Position numbers and translations under genes: made by a program. From Rhodocyclales bacterium (GTDB taxonomy: Bacteria; Pseudomonadota; Gammaproteobacteria; Burkholderiales; Rhodocyclaceae), in assembly GCA_016235765.1 (NCBI GenBank), contig JACRIZ010000068.1:1-64000 (forward strand): a DNA stretch of 64,000 bases, written 5' to 3'. This document shows, in pieces, positions 27,839 to 45,349 of the stretch. The notes beneath the pieces were generated by a model that saw only the letters and a list, made by a program, of their open reading frames with translations, made no database searches and had not been told where the DNA came from. How positions within the stretch are numbered: the stretch's first letter is position 1; the number at the start of each line of letters is the position of its first letter.

Positions 27839-30800
27839 GCGATTTCCTGGACCGGATAGAGAAACTCACGCCCAAGCGCCTGGCGCTGTTGGCGCTTGAG
27901 CAGCACGAGCAGATAGAGGCCGCCGATCGGCGTGCCCATGAACCGCTCGCAGTGGTCGGCATGGCCTGTCGCTTCCCCGGCGCCGACGATCCGGCGGCCT
28001 TCTGGGAATTGCTCGCCAAGGGCCGTGACGCCATTGGCGAGGTCCCGGCGGATCGCTGGGATATCGATGCCTATTTCGATCCCGATCCCGATGCCCCGGG
28101 CCACATGTCGGTGCGCGCGGGCGGATTCCTCGCAAAGGTCGACGAGTTCGATGCCGCGTTCTTTGGCATCGCACCGCGTGAGGCCCTGACCATGGATCCA
28201 CAGCAGCGGCTCTTGCTCGAAGTCGCGTGGCAGGCGCTGGAGAACGCAGGCATCGCGCCTGAACGCCTGGCGGGGACCGCCACTGGCGTCTTTGTCGGCA
28301 TCTGCAATTCCGATCATTTCCATCGCCTGCTGCAGCGCGGCCCGGAAGCGATCGACGCCTATCTTGCCTCCGGCAATGCGCACAGTGTCGCTGCCGGGCG
28401 TATCTCCTATTGCCTGGGGCTGCAAGGACCGGCCATGGCGATCGATACCGCGTGTTCATCGTCGCTGGTGGCGCTGCACGCGGCAACGCGCAGCCTGCGC
28501 AGCGGCGAATCGCGGGTCGCGCTGGTCGGCGGTGTCAATCTGATGTGCACGCCCGAGACAACCATTGCTCTGACCAAAGGGCACATGCTGGCCCCGGACG
28601 GCCGGTGCAAGACCTTTGACGACAGCGCGGACGGGTTCTCGCGTGGTGAAGGCTGCGGCGTGCTGGTGCTCAAGCGTCTGGAAGACGCGCAAGCCGATGG
28701 CGACCACGTGCTCGCACTCATCCGCGGCAGCGCAATCAATCAGGACGGCCGCAGCGGCGGCCTTACCGTGCCCAACGGCCCGGCCCAGGAAGCGGTGATC
28801 CGGGCTGCACTCGCCGACGGCGGTGTGGCTGCCGCCGAGATCGACTATGTCGAGGCCCACGGCACCGGCACTTCGCTCGGGGACCCGATCGAAGTGCGCG
28901 CGCTTGCCGGCGCGCTGGGAGCGGCGCGGACCATGACGGACCCGCTGCTGATCGGATCGGTCAAGACCAACATCGGTCATCTCGAGTCGGCGGCGGGTGT
29001 CGCTGGCATGATCAAGGTCATCCTGTCGCTGCGGCATGAGGCGATTCCGCCCCACCTGCATTTCACCAAACCCAGCACACACATCGCCTGGTCGAAGTAT
29101 CCGGTCAAGGTGACTGCGGCCGGGCAGCCATGGCCGCGCACCGCACGCCGTCGACTTGCGGGCGTGAGTTCCTTCGGCTTCAGCGGCACCAATGCCCACG
29201 TCGTGCTCGAAGAGGCGCCGCCGGTGGCAGCGGACGGTGGCGCGCCGGGCGCGCTGCGGCCGTTGCATTGCATGCCCTTGTCGGCGCGATCGGAGGAAGC
29301 GCTGGAGCAAGTCGCGGCGCGCACCCGTGACACGCTGGTTGGCGCTACGGCATTCGCCGACGCGGCCTACAGTGCCGGCGTCGGCCGCAGCCACTTCCAC
29401 GTCCGGGCGGCGGTCGTTGCCGCCGACACGGGCGAGGCGCGCGCGGCGCTGCAGGCTTTGTCATGCGGCGAATCGCATGCGGCCTTGTTCCGGGGCGCGA
29501 CCGAGCCCGGGCAGGTTCCTGAAGTCGTATTCCTGTTCACCGGGCAGGGTTCACAGTATCCGGGCATGAGCCAGAAGCTCTATGACAGTGCGCCGGTGTT
29601 TCGCGAAGTCATCGACCGCTGCGACGAACTGCTCGGTGCCGATGCGCAGGGGCGCACGCTCAAGATGGTGCTGCAGGCCGGGCCGGCCGAGGGGGCGCCG
29701 ATCCACGAAACTGCGTGGACCCAACCCGCACTGTTTGCGGTCGAATACGCGCTGACCCGGTTGTGGGCCTCCTGGGGCATCGTGCCCGCGGCGGTGATTG
29801 GCCATTCGGTGGGCGAGTACGTCGCGGCCTGTGTGGCTGGCGTGTTCTCGTTGGAAGAGGGCCTGAAGTTGATCGCCGAGCGCGGTCGCCTGCTGCAGTC
29901 CCTGCCGCCTGGCGGTGCGATGGCCGCGCTGTTCACTTCGCCCGAGGAAGTCGAACGCGCGATCGCGCCATTTGCCGATCGGTTGGCGATTGCTGCAGTC
30001 AATGCCGTCGACAGCGTGGTCATTTCCGGCGATGCCGCGGCTGTTGATGCCGTGCTTGCGGAATTTGCCGCGCGCGACATTCAGGCCCAGCGCCTGCTGG
30101 TTTCATTTGCGGCGCACTCACCGTTGGTTGCTCCGGCGCTGGATGCCATGGAAGCCTGCGCGCGCTCTGTCGCCATGCGCGCGCCGCGCATACCCGTGGC
30201 TTGGAACGTGACCGGCGGCGCAGCGCTGCCTGGCGCAGCGCCCGACGCGCACTATTGGCGACGTCATTTGCGCGAGCCGGTGCGCTTCGCTGCGGGGGTT
30301 GAATCCCTGTACCGCGATGGCTACCGCGTATTCCTCGAGGTCGGTCCGCATCCGACGCTGGTCGCACTGGCGCAGCACTCGCTGCCGGAAGCCGGGCCGC
30401 TCCTGCTGACATCCCTGCGCCGGGGCAAGGACGACTGGCTCGAAATGCTCACCAGTCTGGCGCGGCTCTACGTCAACGGTGCGGCGGTCGATTGGTCCGG
30501 TTTCGATGCTGCGCACGGCCGCCGCCGCATCGACCTGCCCACCTATCCGTTCGAACGGCAGTCGTACTGGATCACGCCGGATGCGCCGCGCCAGCGAGCG
30601 GCGGGCAGGGCCACGGGTTCGACGCTGCTTGGCAATCGCCTGCCGACTGCGCTGGCGATGTTCGAGACCATACTGGCACCGACAACGCTGGACTACCTGG
30701 GCGACCATCGCGTCCACGGCGCCGTGCTGGTTGCTGGACCGGTGTTCCTCGAACTTGCGCAAGCCGCGGCGCGGCAAGTCGCCGGGCCCGGGATGCGCGG

Positions 30801-33800
30801 CGTCGAAGTCTTCGCGATCCGCGAACCGCTGGTACTGCCCGATGCCGGCCGCATCGTGCAGACGCACGTGGGCGATGAACTGGACGGCGTGCGCGCGTTC
30901 TCGATCTACAGCCGCGATGTCGATGGCAGTGGGGAGTGGCGCTTGCATGCCACCGGACGACTGGTCGCCACCGATGCCAGGGCGGCCGTCGCCGGCGCCG
31001 ACATCACGGGCTTGTCGGCCACTCAGGATGCCCTGGGCGCCGCCCAATCCTGTGACCCCTACTACGAACGGCTTGCCGGGCTGGGCATTGCGCTTGGTCC
31101 GGCTTTCCGCAGCCTGGTGCTTGCGCATCGCACCGATGGCGAGGTCCTGGCGCAAATTGCGCTGCCCATGGCGGCTGCAACAGACGCCCTGGCCTGGGCG
31201 CATCCGGCACTGCTCGACGGCGCCCTGCAGGCCGTCGGCTTGGCGCTGCCGCCGGCCGAGGATGATGCGACCGCCTATCTGCTCACCGAGGTCGATCGCC
31301 TCGATTTGGCCGGGCCTTTGCCGGCCCGGTTGTGGTGTCACGCCCGGGTGCGCAATGCGCGCGATCAGAACCCCGCCGAGTGGCAAGCCGACGTGACGCT
31401 GCGGTCGCTCGAAGGCGGCGTGCTCGGCGTCATTGAGGGTGTGCGCCTGCATCGCGCCACGCGCGACGCTTTAGCACGCGCTGCCGGGCAGGGCGGCAGT
31501 GGCGACATGTTCTACCGTGTGGAATGGGAGCCTGCACCGCTGGTGCCGCGGGCCGCCGCAGCATTGGCGGCGCCCGAGGGGTTCATGGCCGGCATGCGCG
31601 ACCGTTTTGCCTCGTTGGCGGCACGGTATGGTCTGGCGATCTACGAACAACTGCTGCCTGAACTGGATCGCTTGAGCGGTGATCATGTGGCCGCCGCTCT
31701 GCGCACCCTCGGCTTCGACAGCACCTGCGGTCGCGTCTTCACAGTGCCGGAGGAAGCCGCACGTCTCGGTGTCGTGGCCTGCCACGCGCGTTTGTTCAAG
31801 CGTTTGCTCGACATGCTGGTCGAGGATGGTGTCTTGCGTGTCCGGGGCGCCGGTCTCGAAGTGATCGGACCGCTGCCGAGTGCGGATGCGGCGGACCGCT
31901 ACGAAACCTTGCTGGCGCGTCATGCGCAGACCCAGGGCGAATTGCGCACCCTGCGTCGGTGCGGTCCCGAGCTTGCCCGCGTGCTGCGCGGCGAGCAGGA
32001 TCCGTTGCAACTGTTGTTCCCCGGGGGGTCGTTCGACGAAGCGCGCGAGTTGTATGTCGAGTCGCCATTTGCGCAGACCTACAATCGCGCGCTCGGTGAG
32101 GCGCTGCAGGCGGCGCTTGCCACAGTGCCGCCAGGCGCACGTTTGCGCGTGCTGGAAATCGGCGCAGGTACCGGCGGCACCACCACTTATGTGCTGCCCC
32201 TGCTGCCGGCCGACCGCACCGAATACACCTTTACCGATCTGTCGCCGCTCTTCCTCGAACGCGCGGCCGAACAGTTTGCCGCCTACCCCTTTGTCCGCCA
32301 TGCGCTACTCGACATCGAGGCGGATCCCGTCGGCCAGGGTTTCGCGGCCGGTGCCTACGATATCGTGATTGCCGCCAACGTGCTGCACGCCACGGCCGAT
32401 CTGCGTCAGAGCCTGGTGCACGCACAACGCCTGATGGCGCCCGGCGCCATGCTATTCCTGCTGGAAGGTGTGGCGCCGGAGCGCTGGGTCGACCTGACAT
32501 TCGGCCTCACGGAAGGCTGGTGGCGCTTCGCGGACACTGACTTGCGCCCGCACTATCCTCTGATCGATCGCGGCGCGTGGCTCAATCTATTGCAGAGTGT
32601 GGGCTTCAATGAATCGGCAGCGCTACCCGACGCAACCTGGACCGCGCGTGGCGCGGCCCAGCAGTCGTTGGTCGTCGCGCGCGCGCCGCTGGGCGGTCGT
32701 CACTGGGTCGTGGTCGGCGCCGATGGCGGCGTGGGCACGGCGCTCGCCGAACTCTTGCGCGCACGTGGCGACATCGCGATGCTATTGCCGGTCGATGCGT
32801 CCGACGGAGCGGTGCCTCCGGAGGCCGATTTGGTTTACCTCGGTGCGCTCGAATTGGCGGCGCGCCCGATGGCGGACGCATCGGCAGTGCGCGTGGCCCA
32901 GCATCTGGCCTGCGACACGCCGCTGCGTTGGCTGAAGGCGATGGCACGCGGGAGCGGTCGCGCCTGGCTCGCGACGCAAGGCGTTCAGGCTGGCGTCGGA
33001 GCGGTAGTGCCCGGGGCGCCCTGGCAGGCACCCTTGTGGGGATTGGGCCGCGGATTTGCGCTGGAGCATCCGGACCGCTGGGGCGGTCTGATCGATCTCC
33101 AGGAAGGGGATGCAGCGGCGGTTGCCGCTACATTGCTGGCGGCGCTCGATGGCGCAGACCAGGAAGACCAGACAACCTGGCGCGGCGGACGACGCAGCGC
33201 ACCTCGCCTCGTCCATGCACCCGCGCCGCGTCCCGCCCAAATCGATCTGGCGGGCGACGGCACGTATCTCGTCACCGGCGGCTTCGGCGGCCTGGGCCTG
33301 TTGGTCGCACGCTGGCTGGTCGATCGTGGTGCGCGACATATTGCCTTGCTCGGCCGTCATCCCGATCCGACGTCCGACGGCGTGCGTGCCCTTGAGGCCC
33401 TGGGCGCCAAGGTGTTGTCGCTGCAGGGTGATGTCGGTGACGCGCCGGCCATGGAGCAGTTGTTCGCCCGCTTGCGGGTCGAAGCCCCGCCGCTGCGCGG
33501 CGTGATTCATGCGGCGGCCGCTTTGAGCGCCGCGCCACTCGTCGATCTGACCTCAGCCCAGGTGGCCGAGATGATGCGGCCGAAACTCGATGGAAGCCTC
33601 GTGCTCGAGCGACTGACGCGCGATCCCCCAATCGACTTCCTGGTGCTGTTCTCGTCGACCACCGCCTTGCTCGGCGCTTCGGGCCTGGCGCACTATGCGG
33701 CAGCGAATGCCTTCCTCGATGCCCTGGCGGCAGCCGCCGACGGCGCGAAGCGCCGCGTCATTTCGATCAATTGGGGGACATGGGAGGTAATGCGTCTGGC

Positions 33801-34464
33801 CTCTGCCGAAAGCCAGCGTAGCTACCTTGCGGGCGGGCTGCTGCCCATGAGTGCAAGCGATGCGCTCGATGCGCTCGGTCGCCTGCTCGCCGATCCGCGT
33901 CCGCAGGCGGTGGTGGCGAAGGTAGATTGGGGCGTGCTGAAGGCCCTGCACGAGGCGCGCCGCCCACGGCCGCTGCTGACGCATCTGGGCAAGGTGCAGC
34001 AGGCCGCACGGCGCGTGGCGCGAACTGTCGCTGGCCCTGGCCTGGCCGAACGGCTGGCGGCTGTGCCGCCCTCACAGCGTCACGACCTGCTGGTCGACTT
34101 TGTCCAGCGCGAGGTCGCCGATGTGCTCGGCCTGGCCGGTGCTTCGGCGGTGCCTTTGACTACCGGCCTGTTCGACCTGGGCATGGATTCGTTGATGTCG
34201 GTCGAGCTCAAGCGCCGCCTGGAGCGCGGCGCCGAGCGTCCAATGCCGTCCACGTTGACCTTCAACTATCCCAATGTCGCTGCGCTGGCGCGTTTCCTGG
34301 AAACGCAACTGGCGGTCAGGATCGCCGAGCCCGCTGGCTCCGCAGCACCGGTCGCAAGTGCTGCGGCGACCTCCGTGGTGCCTGAGGCAGACGTCGATCT
34401 GGACGCCTTGAGTGATGATGAACTCGAGGCGCGCTTGATGGCCCGACTGGAGCAGATGCGGTGA
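27835..34464 (+). CDS. PKS5: module KS-AT-DH-cMT-KR-ACP
   Basis: 2209 residues, overlapping PKS4 by 4 bp. N-terminal docking helix about 1-36; KS Cys207 with HGTGTS and NIGHLES; AT Ser658 (GHSVGE) with FAAHS at the specificity position. DH has His958 in HRVHGAVLVAG, where the usual closing Pro is Ala, and Asp1128 in DGALQ. C-methyltransferase about 1290-1620 with GAGTGG at 1443, NVLHAT and LLEG. A structural KR half about 1640-1790 leads to KR about 1805-1990 with TGGFGGLG and Tyr in AHYAAAN. ACP Ser2119 (GMDSL). No ER. Expected output: alpha-methyl-alpha,beta-unsaturated unit, or alpha-methyl-beta-hydroxy if the DH is impaired. C-terminal tail LSDDELEARLMARLEQ is the docking-like helix. Confidence 0.95.
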   Translation: MSDFLDRIEKLTPKRLALLALEQHEQIEAADRRAHEPLAVVGMACRFPGADDPAAFWELLAKGRDAIGEVPADRWDIDAYFDPDPDAPGHMSVRAGGFLAKVDEFDAAFFGIAPREALTMDPQQRLLLEVAWQALENAGIAPERLAGTATGVFVGICNSDHFHRLLQRGPEAIDAYLASGNAHSVAAGRISYCLGLQGPAMAIDTACSSSLVALHAATRSLRSGESRVALVGGVNLMCTPETTIALTKGHMLAPDGRCKTFDDSADGFSRGEGCGVLVLKRLEDAQADGDHVLALIRGSAINQDGRSGGLTVPNGPAQEAVIRAALADGGVAAAEIDYVEAHGTGTSLGDPIEVRALAGALGAARTMTDPLLIGSVKTNIGHLESAAGVAGMIKVILSLRHEAIPPHLHFTKPSTHIAWSKYPVKVTAAGQPWPRTARRRLAGVSSFGFSGTNAHVVLEEAPPVAADGGAPGALRPLHCMPLSARSEEALEQVAARTRDTLVGATAFADAAYSAGVGRSHFHVRAAVVAADTGEARAALQALSCGESHAALFRGATEPGQVPEVVFLFTGQGSQYPGMSQKLYDSAPVFREVIDRCDELLGADAQGRTLKMVLQAGPAEGAPIHETAWTQPALFAVEYALTRLWASWGIVPAAVIGHSVGEYVAACVAGVFSLEEGLKLIAERGRLLQSLPPGGAMAALFTSPEEVERAIAPFADRLAIAAVNAVDSVVISGDAAAVDAVLAEFAARDIQAQRLLVSFAAHSPLVAPALDAMEACARSVAMRAPRIPVAWNVTGGAALPGAAPDAHYWRRHLREPVRFAAGVESLYRDGYRVFLEVGPHPTLVALAQHSLPEAGPLLLTSLRRGKDDWLEMLTSLARLYVNGAAVDWSGFDAAHGRRRIDLPTYPFERQSYWITPDAPRQRAAGRATGSTLLGNRLPTALAMFETILAPTTLDYLGDHRVHGAVLVAGPVFLELAQAAARQVAGPGMRGVEVFAIREPLVLPDAGRIVQTHVGDELDGVRAFSIYSRDVDGSGEWRLHATGRLVATDARAAVAGADITGLSATQDALGAAQSCDPYYERLAGLGIALGPAFRSLVLAHRTDGEVLAQIALPMAAATDALAWAHPALLDGALQAVGLALPPAEDDATAYLLTEVDRLDLAGPLPARLWCHARVRNARDQNPAEWQADVTLRSLEGGVLGVIEGVRLHRATRDALARAAGQGGSGDMFYRVEWEPAPLVPRAAAALAAPEGFMAGMRDRFASLAARYGLAIYEQLLPELDRLSGDHVAAALRTLGFDSTCGRVFTVPEEAARLGVVACHARLFKRLLDMLVEDGVLRVRGAGLEVIGPLPSADAADRYETLLARHAQTQGELRTLRRCGPELARVLRGEQDPLQLLFPGGSFDEARELYVESPFAQTYNRALGEALQAALATVPPGARLRVLEIGAGTGGTTTYVLPLLPADRTEYTFTDLSPLFLERAAEQFAAYPFVRHALLDIEADPVGQGFAAGAYDIVIAANVLHATADLRQSLVHAQRLMAPGAMLFLLEGVAPERWVDLTFGLTEGWWRFADTDLRPHYPLIDRGAWLNLLQSVGFNESAALPDATWTARGAAQQSLVVARAPLGGRHWVVVGADGGVGTALAELLRARGDIAMLLPVDASDGAVPPEADLVYLGALELAARPMADASAVRVAQHLACDTPLRWLKAMARGSGRAWLATQGVQAGVGAVVPGAPWQAPLWGLGRGFALEHPDRWGGLIDLQEGDAAAVAATLLAALDGADQEDQTTWRGGRRSAPRLVHAPAPRPAQIDLAGDGTYLVTGGFGGLGLLVARWLVDRGARHIALLGRHPDPTSDGVRALEALGAKVLSLQGDVGDAPAMEQLFARLRVEAPPLRGVIHAAAALSAAPLVDLTSAQVAEMMRPKLDGSLVLERLTRDPPIDFLVLFSSTTALLGASGLAHYAAANAFLDALAAAADGAKRRVISINWGTWEVMRLASAESQRSYLAGGLLPMSASDALDALGRLLADPRPQAVVAKVDWGVLKALHEARRPRPLLTHLGKVQQAARRVARTVAGPGLAERLAAVPPSQRHDLLVDFVQREVADVLGLAGASAVPLTTGLFDLGMDSLMSVELKRRLERGAERPMPSTLTFNYPNVAALARFLETQLAVRIAEPAGSAAPVASAAATSVVPEADVDLDALSDDELEARLMARLEQMR

Positions 34465-34478
34465 GCTGGGGAGCTTCC

Positions 34479-35368
34479 ATGGGCGAGCGTCGCCGCGCCA
34501 TGCTGTTGATGGCCACTTTTGCCGTTTTGTGGGCGGCGATCGATGCGCTCGAGGGCATTCTGTTGCAGCGGTATTCGCTCTATCAGGTCCTGTGGGGCCG
34601 CTTCGCGGTCCATCTTGCCGTCATGTTGGCCGTGTGGGGCTGGCGGCAGCCGCGGTTGCTATGGGCTACACGGCGCCCGCTTTTCCAGTTCGCGCGCTCA
34701 TCGCTCATGCTGGGCATGGGAATCTCCTGGATCGGCGGCTTGCAGTCGGGCATGGATAGCACGACTTTGCTGTGCGTGTTCTGGCTGAGTCCGCTGCTGA
34801 TACTGCTGCTGTCCTGGATGTTCTGGCGCGAGCGGATTACTGCCGTCTTCTCGATCGCAACTTTGTGCGCTGCTTGCGGTGCTTTTGCCTTGCATCCGCC
34901 AGGCCAGTTGGCGACGGTGTCCTTGCTGGCCTGGCCGTTGGCCATGGCCCTGTGCTTCAGCCTCTACGTTGTCATGACGCGCTCGCTACGGACTGAAGGC
35001 ACCACAAGCAATCTCTTCTACGCTGCATTGGGCGTCGTTCTGGCCTTGACACCGGCGATGCCGGGGCTGTGGGTGATGCCGGAGCCCCTCGACGTGCTGG
35101 TCTTTTGCGTCATCGGCGGGCTTGGTCTCGTTGCGCTGTATGCCCTGGAACGCATGGTCGCTGCCGCACCGGTTTCGGTCTCGGCACCGTTCGCCTACTT
35201 GCAGATTGTCGCCACCGCGGCGATCGCCTCGATGGCAGGACAGGAGTCGCAATACTCGACGCGCCGGCTCTTCGTCGGCCTGCTGCTGATTGTCGGCGCC
35301 GCCCTGTATCTCTGGCTGCGCGAATCGCGCTTGAGCGTTCCCGCAGCCACAACGGCGAGGACCGCACA

Positions 35369-35372
<4 letters not shown>
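34479..35372 (+). CDS. EamA/DMT-family membrane transporter
   Basis: Inner-membrane protein of 297 residues with about ten hydrophobic helices in two repeats, the drug/metabolite transporter fold. Typical segments: an N-terminal helix with FAVLWAAIDALEGI, SLLAWPLAMALCFSLYVVMTRSL in the middle, and a C-terminal FVGLLLIVGAALYLWLRES ending in positive charge. ATG at 34479 is chosen because GGGGAG (34468-34473) lies 5 nt upstream; a GTG at 34461 overlapping PKS5 would add six residues. It is embedded between PKS5 and PKS6 and overlaps PKS6 by 4 bp, so it is co-expressed with the assembly line. Likely role: export of the product or an intermediate, or self-protection. The substrate is not shown by sequence. 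Confidence 0.88.
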
Positions 35373-41922
<6,550 letters not shown>

Positions 41923-41926
<4 letters not shown>

Positions 41927-44900
41927 CCAGTACCGCCGAGTTGCTGGATCGTTTGCGTTCCCTTGACGTTCGTCTCGCGCTGGAAGGTGATCGCCTTGGT
42001 GTCAATGCACCCAAGGGCGCGCTGACGCCGGAATTGCGCGAGGAGCTGGGACGCCGCAAGGAGGAGCTCAAGGCGTTTCTGGCGGCGCAGGGCAGCCGGG
42101 GCGCGACGTCGGCGGCGGGCAAGGCGCCGCCAGTCCTTGAACGGGTGATGCGCCAGCCCGACATGCCTGTCTCGCATACGCAACGGCGTCTGTGGTTCAT
42201 CAAGCAGATGGATCCGCACAGTCATGTCTACAATGTGCCTGCCGCGCTGCGGCTCGAGGGCAAGCTTGATGTGGCTGCACTCGAACGCACGCTGGCGGCA
42301 TTGGTCGCAAGGCATGAGTGCTTGCGCACCCGCTTCCTGGCGATTGACGGGACGCCGCGCTGCGCAGTCGACGAGCAGGCCGCGGTGACGCTCGAATATC
42401 TCGATCTGAGCGCCTTGCCCAAAGCGGAGCGTGAGCCGGCTGCGCTGGACGCAATGGTGGCCACGGCGGAACGCCCATTCGACATTTCACGAGCACCGCT
42501 GTTGCACGCCATGCTTGTCCGCATTGCGAGCGATTCGCACATCTTCCTGTTTGTGCTCGATCACATCGTCGCCGACGGCCTTTCGCTCGGCATCTTCTTG
42601 GGCGAGTTTCAAGAGCTGTATCGGCGCGACGTCACCGGCTCGGGCGCGCCGCTGCCTGACTTGCCGGTGCAATACATCGACTATGTAGACTGGGAGCGCC
42701 GCACGTTCGCGCTAGGGGCAATCGACGAGCACCTGGCGTTCTGGAAAAAACAACTGGCCGGTGTTCCGTCCTTGCTGGCTCTGCCCACCGACCGTCCGCG
42801 CCCCCCGGTGCAGACGATGCGCGGTGCGCGAAGTGTCGTGCAACTTTCGCCTGAGCTCAGCCGGCAGATCAAGGCACTTGTGCGGGACGAGGCCACGACC
42901 CTGTTTGTGGTGCTGTTGACGGCATTCCAGGTGCTATTGCACCGCTACAGCGGCGAAACCGACCTGGTCGTCGGGTCGGCGATCGCCAATCGCGGCCGCT
43001 CTGAAATGAAGCACGTGATGGGCTACTTTGCCAACAACATCGTGCTGCGTGGCGACCTGTCGGGCAATCCGTCCGTGCGCGAGTTGCTTGCGCGTTCGCG
43101 CGCGATGGCGCTGAATGCCTATGCGCATCAGGACATGCCGTTTGATATGCTGGTCGAGACACTCGCCACGCGGCGCGAACTGAATCACTCGCCGCTCTTC
43201 CAGGTGATGTTTGTCTTGCAGAACCTCAGTCTGGGCGCCTTCGAACTCCCGGACCTGGCTTGCGAGACCTTGGAGCTGCCCGTCACGACAGCGCGCTTCG
43301 ATCTCACGGTCGATGTGTGCGATCTGCAGCAGCACGGATTGCGTGTCTATTTCGAGTACAACACCGATCTCTTCGATGCAGCCACGATCGCACGCATGCA
43401 GCGACATTTCGAGCGCCTGCTCGAGGGTATCGTCGCCATGCCCGATGTGCCCATCAGTGACCTGCCGATCCTCTCGGACGAGGAACTGCGAGGCTTGCTG
43501 CACGATTGGAACCACACTGCGATCGAGTATCCGCGCGACCAGACAGTGCACGGCCTGTTCGAGCGGCAAGCGCGCAGTACGCCGGACTCAATCGCGCTCA
43601 TATTCGAGGGCGCCGAACTCACCTATCGCGAACTCAATGTGCGTGCCAATCGGGTAGCGCACTACTTGCGCGAACTCGGCGTCGGGCGCGAGTCCCTTGT
43701 CGGCGTGTGGCTGGACCGATCGGTGGACATGGTCGTGGCGCTGCTCGCGGTACTCAAGGCGGGTGGCGGGTATGTGCCGCTCGATCCCGCGTTTCCGCGC
43801 GATCGCATCGACTACATGATGGCCGATGCCGCCCTGACCGTGGTCCTCACGCAAACCCGGCTGGCGGAGGGACTCGCCAGCGAAGGGCCGCGTGCGGTAT
43901 GCATGGACGGCGATGTGGAGCGATTTGCGCGCATGCCGGCCGACAACCCGGAACCCGTGGCCGCAGCTACCAATCTCGCGTATGTCATCTATACCTCGGG
44001 TTCGACGGGTCGGCCAAAGGGCGTTATGCTCGAACACCGGTCGGTCGTGAATTTCCTGTTGTCCATGCACCGCGAACCGGGTATTACCGCGCAGGACCGA
44101 TTCGTCTCGGTGACGACGCTGTGCTTCGATATCGCGGGCCTCGAAATCCATGGGCCGCTGACGGTCGGCGGTACCGTGGTCCTGGCGTCGCGCGCCACGG
44201 CACTCGACGGCCTTGGTCTTGCCGAGCTCCTCGATCGCACTGCCGCCACCTTGTTGCAGGCAACGCCGGCCACCTGGCGGCTCCTGCTCGATAGCGGCTG
44301 GCGTGGCCGACCAGGCCTCAAGATGTTGTGTGGTGGAGAGGGCCTGCCGCGCGACCTCGCTGGCAAATTGCTGGCGCTGCCCGGCGAGTTGTGGAACATG
44401 TATGGCCCGACCGAGACGACGATCTGGTCGACGCTATGGCGTGTCAAGGACACGGCGCGTGCCGTGCCCATCGGCCGGCCGATCGCGAACACGCAGGTCT
44501 ACGTCCTCGAATCTTCGGGTTTGCCCGCACCGATAGGCGTTGGCGGCGAGCTTTGCATCGGCGGTGACGGCCTGGCGCGCGGCTACCGGAATCGCGATGA
44601 CCTGACCGCGGAAAAGTTCGTGACCCTGGACCTGCCGGGCGTCGGCAGCACGCGCGTGTACCGGACCGGGGATGTCGTCCGCTGGTTGGCCGACGGCCGG
44701 CTCGAGTTCGTCGGCAGACGAGACCACCAGGTCAAGGTGAGGGGGTTTCGCATCGAGCTCGGCGAGATCGAGACCGTGCTGGCAACTCATGACGGCATCA
44801 GGGACTGCGTTGTCCACGTGCGCGAGGACACGCCAGGCGACCAGCGGATGGTGGCATACGTCGTGATGGCGACTGGGTTGTCCATCGATGTCGAAGCGGC

Positions 44901-45345
44901 CCGGACTACCTTGCGTGCGCGGCTGCCGGAGTACATGATTCCGAACAATTTTGTCGTACTGGATGCCTTGCCGCTGACGCCCAATGGCAAGGTCGATCGC
45001 CGGGCCCTGCCGGCGCCGAATCCGCAAGCAGCGACCGCCGTCGATTCCGGGAGCGATGCCCTGATGACGCCGGTGCAACGCCAGGTCGCGCGCCTGTGGC
45101 AGGAAGTCCTTGGACTGGAGCGCGTTGGCCTGCAGGCCAATTTCTTCGATCTGGGCGGTCATTCGTTGCTGCTGGTCAAGCTACAATCTGCGTTGCGGCG
45201 GGAGTTTGGCCGCGAGTTGCCTTTGGTCGAGTTGTTCCAACGCACCACAGTGGCGGCTCAGGCCGAGGGGCTTTCGGCGCCGTCGGGATCCGATGCGGCA
45301 TTGAGACGGGCGCAGGCGCGTGCCGCAAAGCAGGTTCTTGGTTGA
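41923..45345 (+). CDS. NRPS1: docking-C-A-PCP module, predicted glycine
   Basis: 1140 residues; GTG start overlapping PKS6 by 4 bp. Residues about 1-52 match a TubC-type N-terminal docking domain (STAELLDRLRSLDVRLALEG, then GVNAPKGALTPELREEL). Condensation domain about 80-510: active motif DHIVADG with the catalytic His214 kept and the first His replaced by Asp213. Adenylation domain about 540-1035: YTSGSTGRPKG at 689, FDIAGLE (Asp736, Ile737, Leu740), QATPATW, LCGGE, MYGPTETTIW, NGKVDR. The ten-residue code reads D-I-L-Q-L-G-M-I-W-K, which from memory is one residue from the glycine code. PCP Ser1081 (GGHSLL). No epimerase or thioesterase. Role: join the acyl chain from PKS6 to glycine. Confidence 0.95.
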
Positions 45346-45349
45346 GAGA

